The notes under the pieces are model-generated. The model was not told where the DNA came from. It made no database searches and was given only the letters and a program-made list of their open reading frames with translations. A DNA stretch of 64,000 nucleotides, from positions 124,001-188,000 of the forward strand of contig OY969576.1 of NCBI GenBank assembly GCA_963701245.1. Direction: 5' to 3'. Position 1 is the first letter of the stretch; every line of letters begins with the position of its first letter. Positions 43,950 through 52,827 of the stretch are shown one piece after another. Position numbers and translations under genes: made by a program. Source of the DNA: CAWCCP01 sp963701245. Lineage in GTDB: Bacteria > Patescibacteriota > Saccharimonadia > Saccharimonadales > UBA4665.

Positions 43950-44948
43950 ATGAAGCAGCCAAAACGAATCAATATCGCCCGTCTATTTACCGTAATTGGA
44001 CTGATTGGTCTCGTTTTGGTGATTGTATTTAACCATCGCCAATTTGGTTTGTTTTTACAGGTTATCCATCGAGTCAATGTCTATACCCTGATAGCGGTAA
44101 TCCTTGTCCAGATATTTTGCTACTTCATTAATGCCGTTTACTATCGTTCAATACTACGAATTTTCGGATATTATTTAGGATTGGGTCGCTTATTTGAGGG
44201 CGCTTTAGCGGCAAATTTTGTAAATTATATCCTACCGACCCTTGGTCTGGCAGGTGCCGGCTATTTATCTCAGGTACTTTCACCGGAAGTACCTCGGGGT
44301 ATTAGTGTCCTGACACAGTTAACGCGCTATGCGTTTAGTGCATTTTCGATAATTCTGATGATGCCTATTGGCTTCGCCATTATTTACTATAGCGGTACCG
44401 ATGCGCATGGTGTGACTCGATACATGATTGTTGCGACTATAGCTATCGCCGTACTGGCAGTACTTATACTTTTTTGTCTGGCCCGAGAGATTTGGCTCAA
44501 AGCTTCGTTAGCCAAATCACTACGTTTGCTTAAACGACGTTTTAAAGGCTTACCGGATAGAGCAATACTGCGCTTTGTTGATGAATTTTATGGCGGCTAT
44601 CACCAGTTAAATGAAAGACGGATACAATTACTACGGCCGTTTGGTTGGTCTATTGTCTATATTTTGTTTGAGATTACGACCTTATATATCGTTTGCTTGG
44701 CATTTGGCACAGTCTTAAACCCGGGTATCGTGATTGTTGGATTTTTGTTTGCTAATATCGTCAGTATTTTTGGTGGTGTATTCTTCAGTAGTGGCGTATT
44801 TGAGCTTGGTATGGCGGGGACATTTATCGCACTCGGTATACCTATCTCAATTGCCTTCGCCGTCACTATTGTTTACCGTATTATGAACCTGCTTATTGGC
44901 TTACCGCCTGGGTATGTGTTCTATAGAAAGTATGTACCGACCGATTAG
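43950..44948 (+). CDS. LPG-synthase transmembrane (YbhN/UPF0104) family protein
   Basis: A 332-residue integral membrane protein with 7-8 helices. It resembles the flippase-like half of lysylphosphatidylglycerol synthases (LPG_synthase_TM/YbhN): NAVYYRSILRIFGY, LEGALAANFVNYILPTLGLAGAGYL and the C-terminal GVFFSSGVFELGMAGTFIALG. The aminoacyl-transferase half is absent. It begins 14 bases after the acyltransferase fusion and probably handles or flips the lipid made there. It is the last gene of the operon. Confidence 0.8.
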   Translation: MKQPKRINIARLFTVIGLIGLVLVIVFNHRQFGLFLQVIHRVNVYTLIAVILVQIFCYFINAVYYRSILRIFGYYLGLGRLFEGALAANFVNYILPTLGLAGAGYLSQVLSPEVPRGISVLTQLTRYAFSAFSIILMMPIGFAIIYYSGTDAHGVTRYMIVATIAIAVLAVLILFCLAREIWLKASLAKSLRLLKRRFKGLPDRAILRFVDEFYGGYHQLNERRIQLLRPFGWSIVYILFEITTLYIVCLAFGTVLNPGIVIVGFLFANIVSIFGGVFFSSGVFELGMAGTFIALGIPISIAFAVTIVYRIMNLLIGLPPGYVFYRKYVPTD

Positions 44949-45130
44949 CTTAAAAGGTCTAATGTTACCGGCAACTTTTCTGACATTAGTGCCATGCACG
45001 ATATCTAGGGTGAGCGCCATGGTTTACATGGAAAAGGCTAATACATGAGTACTTTAATAAATTGTAAAATATACTTGTAATAAGTAATAAAATAGTATAT
45101 AATTAACAAGTTAAGTAGCGGGTAGGTTCT

Positions 45131-46585
45131 ATGCCTACTGGTTACTGCAGTAAAACGATAGAGTATGACACTATGAGTATTGGATATATTGAAACAGCTA
45201 GACCGGCAGATACTACTGAGTCTTATGAGCAGGTACCTGATTCAGACGATGAGCAAGTACATGCTCCGTATGAACGGCTGGATATAGCAGCAATGGCTGG
45301 AGCTATCAACGTGAATCTCGACAATCGGTTCCCGGTCGCATTACCAGTACATCGAGTCCCAATATCTCCGAATGTTTTGCAAAAAGAGTTTCTTGCTCGG
45401 CCGGAAGAAGCTCAGCGTCAATTTCTTGAAGCATCTAGTACCGCGTCACTTGATGACACGGTAGTAGACATGATCGTTCCTAGCTACTTCCAAGAAGTGG
45501 GTGCTCAAGAAGCGTATGGTGCATCTCCAGAAATACCAGACAACGCAAAAGACAGTCTTCCTCGTGGTGCACTTCGAAGACTCCTTGAATTTGCATTTGC
45601 TGATTATGACGCAGATGCAGGTTTAACTAATGATTTGCTAGCCGAATACGGAGTTGTCGCAAATGATGGTGACGTCGCAGAAAGAGGCCAGACGGTGTTA
45701 GTGCAGCCTCAACCAATCCAATCAGAGCTTCTTATGTCACCACCAGAACATCCACGCTTACGGCAGCGTATGTGGCAATCAAAAGACCGACTAAGCGAAC
45801 GGATGCGACAGACTGGATCAGCTCTAGTCTCACCGTTTATCACCGCAGGTCGATGGCTTCATAGCCACACCAGCGGTCCGGCATTGCAAGTCGGTAATCG
45901 ACTTGTGGCTGAACCGGCTGCAGCATCGATGAAGCACTTACTCGATAGATTAGAAGGAAGAGCCGGTCCGCTTAATAATCCTATCGAGCATAAACGTACC
46001 TACGTATCGGTCCAGGCAGCCATCGGCGCGCTCCTAGTAGGCGCAATAGTTGCTAAAACTCCTGATGCCTACCATGCCTTAGCAAGCGGAGGACCAAGAA
46101 TACTTTCTGTTCCACTTCCCGGCACCCACAACAATCCAATGTTTGACTCGCTGAATTTGAAACAATACTGCAAAGAACTTAAGCAAACAACTATTAGTAA
46201 TCTTAAAAACCTTACCATCATGACTGGCTTGTTAATTACCAGTGGTTTTTATGCTGCGAGACATATTGACAGACTTTATGGTCGGCTCGATAAAGAGCAC
46301 TCTATCAATAATAAAATTACAAGCAAAATGAAAACCTTGATCACTAAAGCGACAGAAAGCGAATTTTTCTTAAATACTTTTGGGCCACTTCAAGCTAAGG
46401 GCGAAGCCACCAACGCGCTAGAAGATCGGGGAGATCCACAAGTATCAGGTGCTTCGTCAAGCACTCATGGTGATACTGATTCTACTGTGATGGCGGAGTT
46501 ATTAACAGAACCAGAATCAAACCGCGTTGGAATAGATGTGTCAAGCTACCTTTTTACGCAACACCCTGTCTCTTTCCTTTCGTAG
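45131..46585 (+). CDS. Unknown protein with two membrane helices, 3' end replaced by IS3
   Basis: I recognise no family in this 484-residue product. The first 290 residues are acidic and soluble-looking, with Pro-rich stretches. A helix lies near 300-318 (VQAAIGALLVGAIVAKT) and another near 360-380 (LTIMTGLLITSGFYAARH). A Ser/Thr-rich region follows. The last eight codons, from about 46562, are IS3 terminal sequence, so the native C-terminus is lost. If the IS ends at 49065, the right flank stays open in the matching phase for about 25 codons to a TAG near 49135. TATAAT at about 45096 may be the promoter. Confidence 0.55.
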   Translation: MPTGYCSKTIEYDTMSIGYIETARPADTTESYEQVPDSDDEQVHAPYERLDIAAMAGAINVNLDNRFPVALPVHRVPISPNVLQKEFLARPEEAQRQFLEASSTASLDDTVVDMIVPSYFQEVGAQEAYGASPEIPDNAKDSLPRGALRRLLEFAFADYDADAGLTNDLLAEYGVVANDGDVAERGQTVLVQPQPIQSELLMSPPEHPRLRQRMWQSKDRLSERMRQTGSALVSPFITAGRWLHSHTSGPALQVGNRLVAEPAAASMKHLLDRLEGRAGPLNNPIEHKRTYVSVQAAIGALLVGAIVAKTPDAYHALASGGPRILSVPLPGTHNNPMFDSLNLKQYCKELKQTTISNLKNLTIMTGLLITSGFYAARHIDRLYGRLDKEHSINNKITSKMKTLITKATESEFFLNTFGPLQAKGEATNALEDRGDPQVSGASSSTHGDTDSTVMAELLTEPESNRVGIDVSSYLFTQHPVSFLS

Positions 46586-46780
46586 CGGTTTAGCCGCCAG
46601 GAGGCTGGCAGCGTAAGCTGCCGGACTCATGTTACCGAGCGCACTGTGTCGACGCTTGTGGTTGTAGTAATGAATCGTCAGGGCAATCGCTTCGTGCAGC
46701 TGCTCTGTTGTTTTGAGTTGGTTGAGTGGTGGTAGCTCATCCTTGAGCGTGCCGAAGAACCGTTCCATGAAGCCATTCTG

Positions 46781-46788
46781 CCAGGGGC
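46781..46788. repeat. 8-bp target-site duplication, left
   Basis: CCAGGGGC, identical to 48093-48100, flanks the IS256 element exactly. Confidence 0.9.
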
Positions 46789-48092
46789 GGTACTGTCAAC
46801 ATCCAGTGTGTAATTCACCTCGCTGGGTAGTTACTATTTAGGTATTGAAATATACCTTCATGGTACCTCCTCGCTGACTCAAAATCATTGCAGCTGTGAT
46901 CATTAACTTTGGTTCGCCTACGTACTTCACGGAACTCTCGTTCCAGGAGATTGGTCGATCTAATCTTTGACCAATCTGCCCGGGGAAACTGGAAATACGT
47001 CAAACAGTACTCAAAGTTATGTTTCAGCGAATTCATGGCTTTTTCTTCGCGTATATACCATTTCTTGACAATAGCTTTGGCGGCATTCGTAGCTTCATCA
47101 GGACTATTGGCATTGGTAATAGCTTTTAGATCCTCAATAACTGCTGCTTTATGCTGGTAGCTGGTTTTACTTTGAACAGAACGAAGTTTATGGACAATAC
47201 AGTTTTGAATTGGTACTTGGGGGTAGATATGGTCAATCGCTGCTTTAGCGCCGGCACTATCATCCATAATGATCATGCTGAGTGCTTTGCCTTGTAACCC
47301 TCGCTGCTTGATGTCGGTCAGTAGATCTAGCCAGCTATTTTCAGCTTCTGAGCGAGCCAGCATAAAGCCGATGAGTTCCCGGGTGCCATCATGCTTGACG
47401 CCCAGGACACAGAGTACCACTGCTGCCGTATTGTCCCAGCCACCGCCTTTCACTTTTTCCCATATACCATCCATGAATAGGTATTCATAGTCATCGTCCA
47501 GAAGCTTTTTGTTGATCTGAGCTGATTCATGCATTACCATATCGTGCATAGCCTCTTTCACAGCAGTGGTTGAGATTGTTAACCCGAGATGTTTCTGGGC
47601 TAAGTGTTTCACTTTACGCTGGGATATACCGAGCATATGCATGTCGTGGAGGAGTTTCCAGGTTCGGCTCTTCTCATCGTCAAAACTTGCTAATACAGTC
47701 GGTGAGTTATCTCCAAAACCATCCCGAAAGCGTGGGATTGGTATATCTTCAACCTTCCCAAATGGTGAGACTAGCTGACGATTGTAGTAACCATTGAAGT
47801 GCGGCTGATCCTGTAAGCTCGATCTAATCTGTACCATTTCGGCTTTCACTAAAGTAGATATACTGACTCTGATAAACTGTTTTAAATTATCCGTTAAGCT
47901 TCTTTCCAGAAATGCCAACAAGTCTTTGTCGTCATCAAAGACAGGCAATTTCTTAATAGTTTTGATAGAGTTATTTTGGGTAGCGGACATATACGTAAAC
48001 CTTTCATATTGTTAAGTAGTATTTGCAATAGAAATTTTACAATTTCTGCTACCCAACAAGGTAATGTTTACACACTAAGATCGTACAGTATC
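46789..48092 (-). mobile_element. IS256-family insertion sequence, complete
   Basis: A 1,304-bp element between perfect 8-bp duplications. Its ends read GGTACTGT on the left and GATACTGT on the right (opposite strand), with a further match GTGTGTAA inside both ends. It carries one intact 391-codon transposase gene on the minus strand. The exact 8-bp duplication and undamaged ends point to a recent insertion into the IS3 element. Confidence 0.9.
46815..47990 (-). CDS. IS256-family transposase
   Basis: A 391-residue mutator-type (IS256) transposase. Catalytic residues fit D in LFMDGIWEKV, D in IIMDDSAGAKAAI and E in TNLLEREFREVRRRTKV, with the family's C/H block VPIQNCIVHKLRSV. It is full length with no internal stops. 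It differs strongly from the IS1249-like transposase at 34498-35502, so the two elements arrived independently. Confidence 0.92.
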   Translation of the reverse strand: MSATQNNSIKTIKKLPVFDDDKDLLAFLERSLTDNLKQFIRVSISTLVKAEMVQIRSSLQDQPHFNGYYNRQLVSPFGKVEDIPIPRFRDGFGDNSPTVLASFDDEKSRTWKLLHDMHMLGISQRKVKHLAQKHLGLTISTTAVKEAMHDMVMHESAQINKKLLDDDYEYLFMDGIWEKVKGGGWDNTAAVVLCVLGVKHDGTRELIGFMLARSEAENSWLDLLTDIKQRGLQGKALSMIIMDDSAGAKAAIDHIYPQVPIQNCIVHKLRSVQSKTSYQHKAAVIEDLKAITNANSPDEATNAAKAIVKKWYIREEKAMNSLKHNFEYCLTYFQFPRADWSKIRSTNLLEREFREVRRRTKVNDHSCNDFESARRYHEGIFQYLNSNYPAR

Positions 48093-48100
48093 CCAGGGGC
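48093..48100. repeat. 8-bp target-site duplication, right
   Basis: CCAGGGGC, identical to 46781-46788. Confidence 0.9.
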
Positions 48101-48751
48101 TGGCTTTGGTGCTAGCACTGAGCGTTATTTCTAACCGGGCACACAATTCCTGGTGCTTGTAGCTCAGGTATTCGCTACCTTGGTCGCTGTGGAGGATGGC
48201 AGGCACAGGGTGCCTGCTGAGGGCATCTAGCATGGCCGTGTACGTCAGATTGCTGGTGTGCCGCAGACCGAGTGTCCAGCCCAGCACCCGTCTGGTCTTG
48301 AGATCCAACACGACTGCCAGGTAGTGGTACTGTCGGTCAACAAACAAGTAGGTAAAGTCTTGCACCCAAGCCTGTGCATTGACCATGCCGTGATAAGACA
48401 AGCCAGCTTGCGGCCGGGTTTCGTCACGGAACACGGCGTACTGCTTGAGGGCATTGGCCGGTGCCGGTATCTCTGGGCGGCTACGTTTGCCGTACTTCTT
48501 GCTTCGCCTGGCAATGGTAATGCCGGCCAGCGAGCGAATACGCCGGGCTTTGGCTTGGCTCCAACCGAGCTCTGCGCTCAAGCGACGGACACCGTAGCGA
48601 GGGTGCTCCTCGTGCACCTGCCGCAGCTCATGAACTGCTCGGGCGTCCCGCGCAGTCCGGACGGTTGGTGTTCGGTACAACCGACTGCGAGCAATACCCA
48701 AGGTCTGTGCGCCTTGTTTCCGCCATCCCGGGTCGACTACTTCCAGGACGG

Positions 48752-49009
48752 CTAGTCTTTTGACCGGTTGAGTTCTGCCGTGGCTCTACCGAGCATCTTA
48801 TACAGCTGCTCGTTCTCCTTACGGAGCCGGTTATTTTCGAGGATGAGATTACGATCTTTGTCGACAATGCCACTCCGGAGCCAACGGTAGATGGCCTGGG
48901 TACTGACGCCAGTAGCTTGTGAAACGGTACTCACGGCTACGCCGTGATTCCGTATTTTGTCGAGTATCTCACTCTTGAGTTTCGGGTCAATGGGTATGCC
49001 GGTGGCCAT
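48752..49009 (-). CDS. IS3 OrfA (helix-turn-helix transposase subunit)
   Basis: An 85-residue protein with a helix-turn-helix (VSTVSQATGVSTQAIYRWL) followed by a leucine-rich helix (NLILENNRLRKENEQLYKML), the standard IS3 OrfA layout. It ends LNRSKD at a TAG. The sequence TCAAAAG before the stop allows a -1 shift into OrfB. It is intact, and OrfA alone can act as a repressor in IS3 elements. Confidence 0.85.
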   Translation of the reverse strand: MATGIPIDPKLKSEILDKIRNHGVAVSTVSQATGVSTQAIYRWLRSGIVDKDRNLILENNRLRKENEQLYKMLGRATAELNRSKD

Positions 49010-49065
49010 GTTGCAATGCTCCTTATTTGATTACATTGTACTGCCTTTTGAAAGAGACAGTGTGT

Positions 49066-49407
49066 GTATTTTAATGGGAGCGTGACATCCCACCCTGCTA
49101 CGCAATTTTGGCTCACGTTACGTTCACGGTCCATTAGTTAGACAATGATGTGGCCTTCATGTGTCTTATTTGTTTTAGCTCGTAAGCGCGAAGTACTGCT
49201 TGATGTCAGTACATTGTGATAACCTTTTTCTTTGTCCTAAATCTTTGCCAGGGATTTGAAGTGGATGTGCGCAATAATAATCAATACTAAACAATGTCAA
49301 AGATCTTGGAGACGCCTTAAAGTCCAAAAAGAATCTGTCAATTTACTACAGAGAGCTGCATTGGTGATTGCTCACAGCCAAGTACATAGCGCTAATACTT
49401 ATCTTAT
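49066..49407. other. Non-coding stretch right of the IS3 element
   Basis: About 340 bases hold no convincing gene on either strand, apart from a short open phase to about 49135 that could be the lost tail of the gene at 45131. I see no RNA gene or clear terminator here. Confidence 0.5.
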
Positions 49408-50322
49408 TTAGTGAGCTGTGTGATGGTGAGGGTGATGAGTTGGGGGTTTATGTTTATGCGTATGGTGCGCAACACGTTTCTTGTGCGTAATGTGGCGATG
49501 AGTCATATGAAAGACATAGCCACCAATGACCGCTACTAGACCAATAATGATAACTGCACCTGGTCCAGTATTTGGTAGGGATTGGACGGTGGGCGTAATA
49601 GGCATTGGTGTAGGAGTAGGAGTTGGCGTGGGAGTCGGTGTCGGTTTTGGAGTAGGAGTCGGTGTTGGAGTAGGTGTGGGCGTGGGAGTCGGTGTCGGTA
49701 CAGGTTTCGGTGTCGGTGGTGATGTCGTTGGTGTCCCCGTAACCGGATTACCGCAACTCGTTAAAATCGCGAACTGAAACACATTGTTTTTCATCACTAC
49801 AAGGGCTTCCAATGAACTATCTACGAACGAAACACTTGGTGGTCGCTCATAGTACACTTGATTACTGTATCTTTCCTCGGTACTACCACTTATATTTTGG
49901 CGCCCGGCTGTTTTCACGTTCTTGGCAACTTCCTCGCTCCCGATATAGACGTAGCCGGTTTTGGTAACATAGCCGCTTTGGGCATCACTTGGCATTCCAT
50001 CAATTTCCGAATTACTAATACCGAAGCCGGAATAGATATCCCGAATGGACCAGCCGGGATTGTGGCTGTTTCCATTATTGTAATTAGACACGACTTCACT
50101 GCCGGTGTTCGCTCCACACCAAATGACGGCATTGGCGTCACAGTCTGGTGTCGAATCTCCCTGAGCGCTTGCGGTTGTATTTGCCCTAAGAATACCGACA
50201 ATAATAATGCCAACAAATGCGCCGGCTATCATGCCATGTACAAATTTCGGGGTTAGATTATATAACCGTTTGGCATGGTGATGAATTTTATGTATGCCGG
50301 TTTTCTTTTTCTTTTTGGTCAT
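49408..50322 (-). CDS. LPNTG surface protein with (Thr-Pro) repeat and His-rich cytoplasmic ends
   Basis: A 304-residue protein. A Lys/His-rich N-terminus (KKKKKTGIHKIHHHAKR) precedes a membrane/signal helix (about 30-47). An extracytoplasmic domain of about 150 residues contains five Cys. A Thr-Pro repeat of about 45 residues follows, then LPNTG at 249-253 and a hydrophobic helix (254-271). The helix is followed not by a few basic residues but by 33 residues with 14 His. LPxTG plus helix plus basic tail is a sortase signal; the long His-rich tail is unusual. No sortase gene is in the window. I do not recognise the exposed domain. Confidence 0.8.
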   Translation of the reverse strand: MTKKKKKTGIHKIHHHAKRLYNLTPKFVHGMIAGAFVGIIIVGILRANTTASAQGDSTPDCDANAVIWCGANTGSEVVSNYNNGNSHNPGWSIRDIYSGFGISNSEIDGMPSDAQSGYVTKTGYVYIGSEEVAKNVKTAGRQNISGSTEERYSNQVYYERPPSVSFVDSSLEALVVMKNNVFQFAILTSCGNPVTGTPTTSPPTPKPVPTPTPTPTPTPTPTPTPKPTPTPTPTPTPTPMPITPTVQSLPNTGPGAVIIIGLVAVIGGYVFHMTHRHITHKKRVAHHTHKHKPPTHHPHHHTAH

Positions 50323-50384
50323 TTACTACCAATTATAATAATCCTTATGGTTTTGTCCAGCGTTATCAAGGTTATGCGTAAAAA

Positions 50385-51092
50385 TTATCTGTCCAACATC
50401 GGCACTGACGCTTGAGCTATAAGACTTCGGAACAGCTGGTTGAGGGCTTCAATTTCACCAGAACCGACCCAGCGCTCCTGTTTCGTGGCTCGCAGATGGT
50501 CAAATCCCCCTACATCATCATTTTCGGCGTTGTGTAGTCTAATAAGCTCGCTAGTCGTGGGAAGCTCCAGTGAAGGAGTATTGCTTATTGTTCTATGCTC
50601 GAACTCATCCCACTGCCGGGCATTGAATATCCATTCACTTTCCTGATAACCATTCCTCGCGGTAAAAGCCATGGCATTATACTGTTCAATAAATAATGAG
50701 CGGTGGCGATCGTCAGAAACACCAGGAACTGGATAGAAGGGCTGATATGTGATAGTCACGAAATCGGGCGTAAAACCGTTCCATCGTATTCGTTCATATT
50801 GATGTTCAGGAGCTACTGGTGCAGTCAGCCTGATGGTACCCAAATTATGTAAATGCACGGTAGGCTTATCTAGTTTTGGAGGGGCTTTCATTGATGGTGT
50901 GAATAACTGCCCTTCGACAACATACGGTGCGACACGGTGTTGTAATGGAGACGGTAAAGCAACCAGCACGGCCTCCAGACTGGTCGGATCGAATTGCTCC
51001 ATTAGTTGCAATAATTCAGCTACTTGATCACCGTTCGCTTCAAGTACTGGCTCAATTATTCGATCACCATTCACCTCTGTCATGAAGTGCAT
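50385..51092 (-). CDS. Hypothetical protein
   Basis: I recognise no family. From the ATG at 51092 the product has 235 residues; an upstream GTG at 51155 would give 256. It is soluble, with no signal peptide or membrane helix. Visible patches are VTITYQPFYPVPGVSDDRH and GFDHLRATKQERWVGSG. It is flanked by the LPNTG gene on the same strand (62 bases away) and a divergent DUF5996 gene. Confidence 0.6.
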   Translation of the reverse strand: MHFMTEVNGDRIIEPVLEANGDQVAELLQLMEQFDPTSLEAVLVALPSPLQHRVAPYVVEGQLFTPSMKAPPKLDKPTVHLHNLGTIRLTAPVAPEHQYERIRWNGFTPDFVTITYQPFYPVPGVSDDRHRSLFIEQYNAMAFTARNGYQESEWIFNARQWDEFEHRTISNTPSLELPTTSELIRLHNAENDDVGGFDHLRATKQERWVGSGEIEALNQLFRSLIAQASVPMLDR

Positions 51093-51437
51093 TATTTCAT
51101 AGTCATGTGAGGAATTACTAATAGAAAGAACCGTTCTCGTATAAAGCGTTACCACTGTAAAGCCTTAGAGTATAGTGGCAAGCTTGCTGTACGTTACTTC
51201 AATAAACTTCTCTTGTGGGTAAAGGTCATAGAGACGATGTATTATATTTTTGATAATGGAAAATAAACAATGACCATCGGGCTCAGGACGACCTTACCCT
51301 TTACAAAATGCCTCGACTACTCCAGTGCGTGATGCTCAAACAGTGCCGCTGTTTCATTGCTAAGTATTCTTTTTCCCATTTTGAAATCTCTTTTATGCTA
51401 TCTATGAATAGGGGCTTTCCTCAAATTAAAAATCATC

Positions 51438-51443
51438 TAACAT
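51438..51443 (+). promoter_or_regulatory. -10 box of the DUF5996 gene (leaderless type)
   Basis: TAACAT ends six bases before the ATG at 51450 and no Shine-Dalgarno is visible. Confidence 0.35.
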
Positions 51444-51449
51444 AGAAGT

Positions 51450-52370
51450 ATGTGGCGAGAACTGCCTTATAACGAATGGCATGAAACACTTGATACTCTC
51501 CATCTTTGGATGGAAATTATCGGGAAAATTAAACTTGCATTTTCGCCATTCTTAAATCAGTGGTGGGAAGTCACCTTTTATGTCACCGCCAGTGGTTTAT
51601 CGACTGGTCCCATTCCGTATAATGGTGACGTTTTTCAAATTGATTTCAACTTTATGAAACACGAACTCACTATGCAAACTTCTTGGTCAACGTCGACGAA
51701 GACTTTAAAACTTACGCCGATGTCGGTTGCCGCTTTCTACGAGCGCCTTTTAAAAATGCTCAAGGACCTAGGTATAGATATAAAAATTTGGCCCGTACCA
51801 GTTGAAATGACGATTCACACTCCGTTTACTGAAGACACCGAACATGCCCAGTATCAAAAAAATAGTGTCGAGAATTGGTGGCATATTTTGCTTCATACAT
51901 CTGTGGTATTTGAACAATTTCGTTCATCGTTTCGAGGCAAAAGCAGTCCGATACAGTTTTTCTGGGGTAGTTTTGATTTAAGTGGTACTCGCTATTCAGG
52001 AAAACTCGCGATAGCTCCAAAATACAAAGGAGTCATGGCTAAAATTATGCGTTATGCTGAAAATGAAGAAAACTTTGCTTTTGGATTTTGGCCTGGAGAC
52101 GAACGATTTCCGGAGCCTGCCTATTACTCCTACTTATATCCTAGCCCATCAGGGATGGAAGCAATAAAACTGACTGGCGGTGGATTTTTTCATGAACAAC
52201 TGGGAGAGTGTGTTTTGCCGTACGCATCCGTGAGACAAGCCAAACAGCCAGCAACGAAACTGCTTCATTTTCTGGAAACGAGCTATAAAAAATATGCTGA
52301 GCTTGCTGGCTGGGATACTAAAGTATTGCGAACTAAAACGCCATTTCGATCCCCGTTAAACTTGTACTAG
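51450..52370 (+). CDS. DUF5996 family protein
   Basis: A 306-residue soluble protein that begins WRELPYNEWHETLDTLHLWMEIIGKIKLA. It contains NQWWEVTFYVTASGLSTGPI and FFWGSFDLSGTRYSG, the hallmark blocks of DUF5996. The family's biochemical role is unknown to me. Members are often single-copy cytoplasmic proteins in soil bacteria. It converges with the VOC gene and overlaps it by 15 bases. Confidence 0.8.
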   Translation: MWRELPYNEWHETLDTLHLWMEIIGKIKLAFSPFLNQWWEVTFYVTASGLSTGPIPYNGDVFQIDFNFMKHELTMQTSWSTSTKTLKLTPMSVAAFYERLLKMLKDLGIDIKIWPVPVEMTIHTPFTEDTEHAQYQKNSVENWWHILLHTSVVFEQFRSSFRGKSSPIQFFWGSFDLSGTRYSGKLAIAPKYKGVMAKIMRYAENEENFAFGFWPGDERFPEPAYYSYLYPSPSGMEAIKLTGGGFFHEQLGECVLPYASVRQAKQPATKLLHFLETSYKKYAELAGWDTKVLRTKTPFRSPLNLY

Positions 52371-52733
52371 GAATACTTGGTTGCCATCCGGATCGTCGAG
52401 GCTAAACCACTTTACACCTGAACCTGGTCCATAGAGATCGTCTTTAATATCATTTACTTTTAGGCCTTTATCGAGAAGCGTTTTATGAGAGTCTGTGACA
52501 CTTGTGGTGGCAAAATACAGTTTCAAGGTGCCCGGCTTCATATTTTCATGATTGGTGGTCAAAGTTAACGTTGCGCTATTATCAGGCAGAGCCAGTGACA
52601 CCCACCAGTTATTTTCATCTTGGCGGTAATCTTTGGAAATAGTTAATCCGAGCGAATCCGTATAAAAAGCTTTTGCTTTTGGCATATCAGTAACTGCCAG
52701 GCTAAGCATTATAAGACGATCAATAATTGCCAT
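52356..52733 (-). CDS. VOC (glyoxalase-like) family protein
   Basis: A 125-residue protein with the paired beta-alpha-beta-beta-beta units of the vicinal oxygen chelate fold: IMLSLAVTDMPKAKAFYTDSLGL at the start and KWFSLDDPDGNQVFLVQV at the end. Such proteins include glyoxalases, dioxygenases and antibiotic-binding proteins; no substrate is indicated. A strong GGGAGGTG precedes the ATG. Confidence 0.85.
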   Translation of the reverse strand: MAIIDRLIMLSLAVTDMPKAKAFYTDSLGLTISKDYRQDENNWWVSLALPDNSATLTLTTNHENMKPGTLKLYFATTSVTDSHKTLLDKGLKVNDIKDDLYGPGSGVKWFSLDDPDGNQVFLVQV

Positions 52734-52827
52734 TTTTACACCTCCCTTTATTTCATTACGATACTAGTTTGCGACAGAATGCTGTCTATTACAAATGATA
52801 ACTTTGAGCACGAAGTATTTTTACTAT

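Larger units (their letters stand above)
46541..48761 (-). pseudogene. IS3 OrfB transposase, split by an IS256 insertion
   Basis: The N-terminal part reads from the A-AAA-G slip site at 48761-48757 through VVDPGWRKQGAQTLGIARS, with DFTYL and ILHSDQGSEY supplying two catalytic Asp. It stops in the inserted IS. The C-terminal part (46541-46787) holds the catalytic Glu in GFMERFFGTLKDEL. Removing 46789-48092 plus one 8-bp repeat joins STKASPW to QNGFMER in frame, so no other damage is needed to explain the inactivation. Production of OrfAB would use a -1 shift before the OrfA stop. The transposase cannot work in its present state. Confidence 0.8.
46561..49065 (-). mobile_element. IS3-family insertion sequence, interrupted by an IS256 element
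   Basis: Inverted ends ACACCCTGTCTCTTTC (46561-46576) and, on the other strand, ACACACTGTCTCTTTC (49065-49050) match at 15 of 16 positions. Between them lie OrfA and OrfB of an IS3-type transposase on the minus strand, OrfB being split by another IS. Without that insert the element would be about 1.2 kb, normal for IS3. I could not find a clear target duplication, so the outer boundaries may be off by a few bases. Confidence 0.75.

Noticed and set aside
48258..48755. 165-codon frame opposite IS3 OrfB
   Set aside because: Antisense shadow; the minus strand carries the catalytic residues and rejoins in frame after removal of the IS.
49526..49777. Open frame of Val-Gly repeats opposite the LPNTG gene
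   Set aside because: It is the antisense shadow of the Thr-Pro repeat; the minus-strand protein has a signal helix and sorting signal, the plus-strand frame has nothing else.
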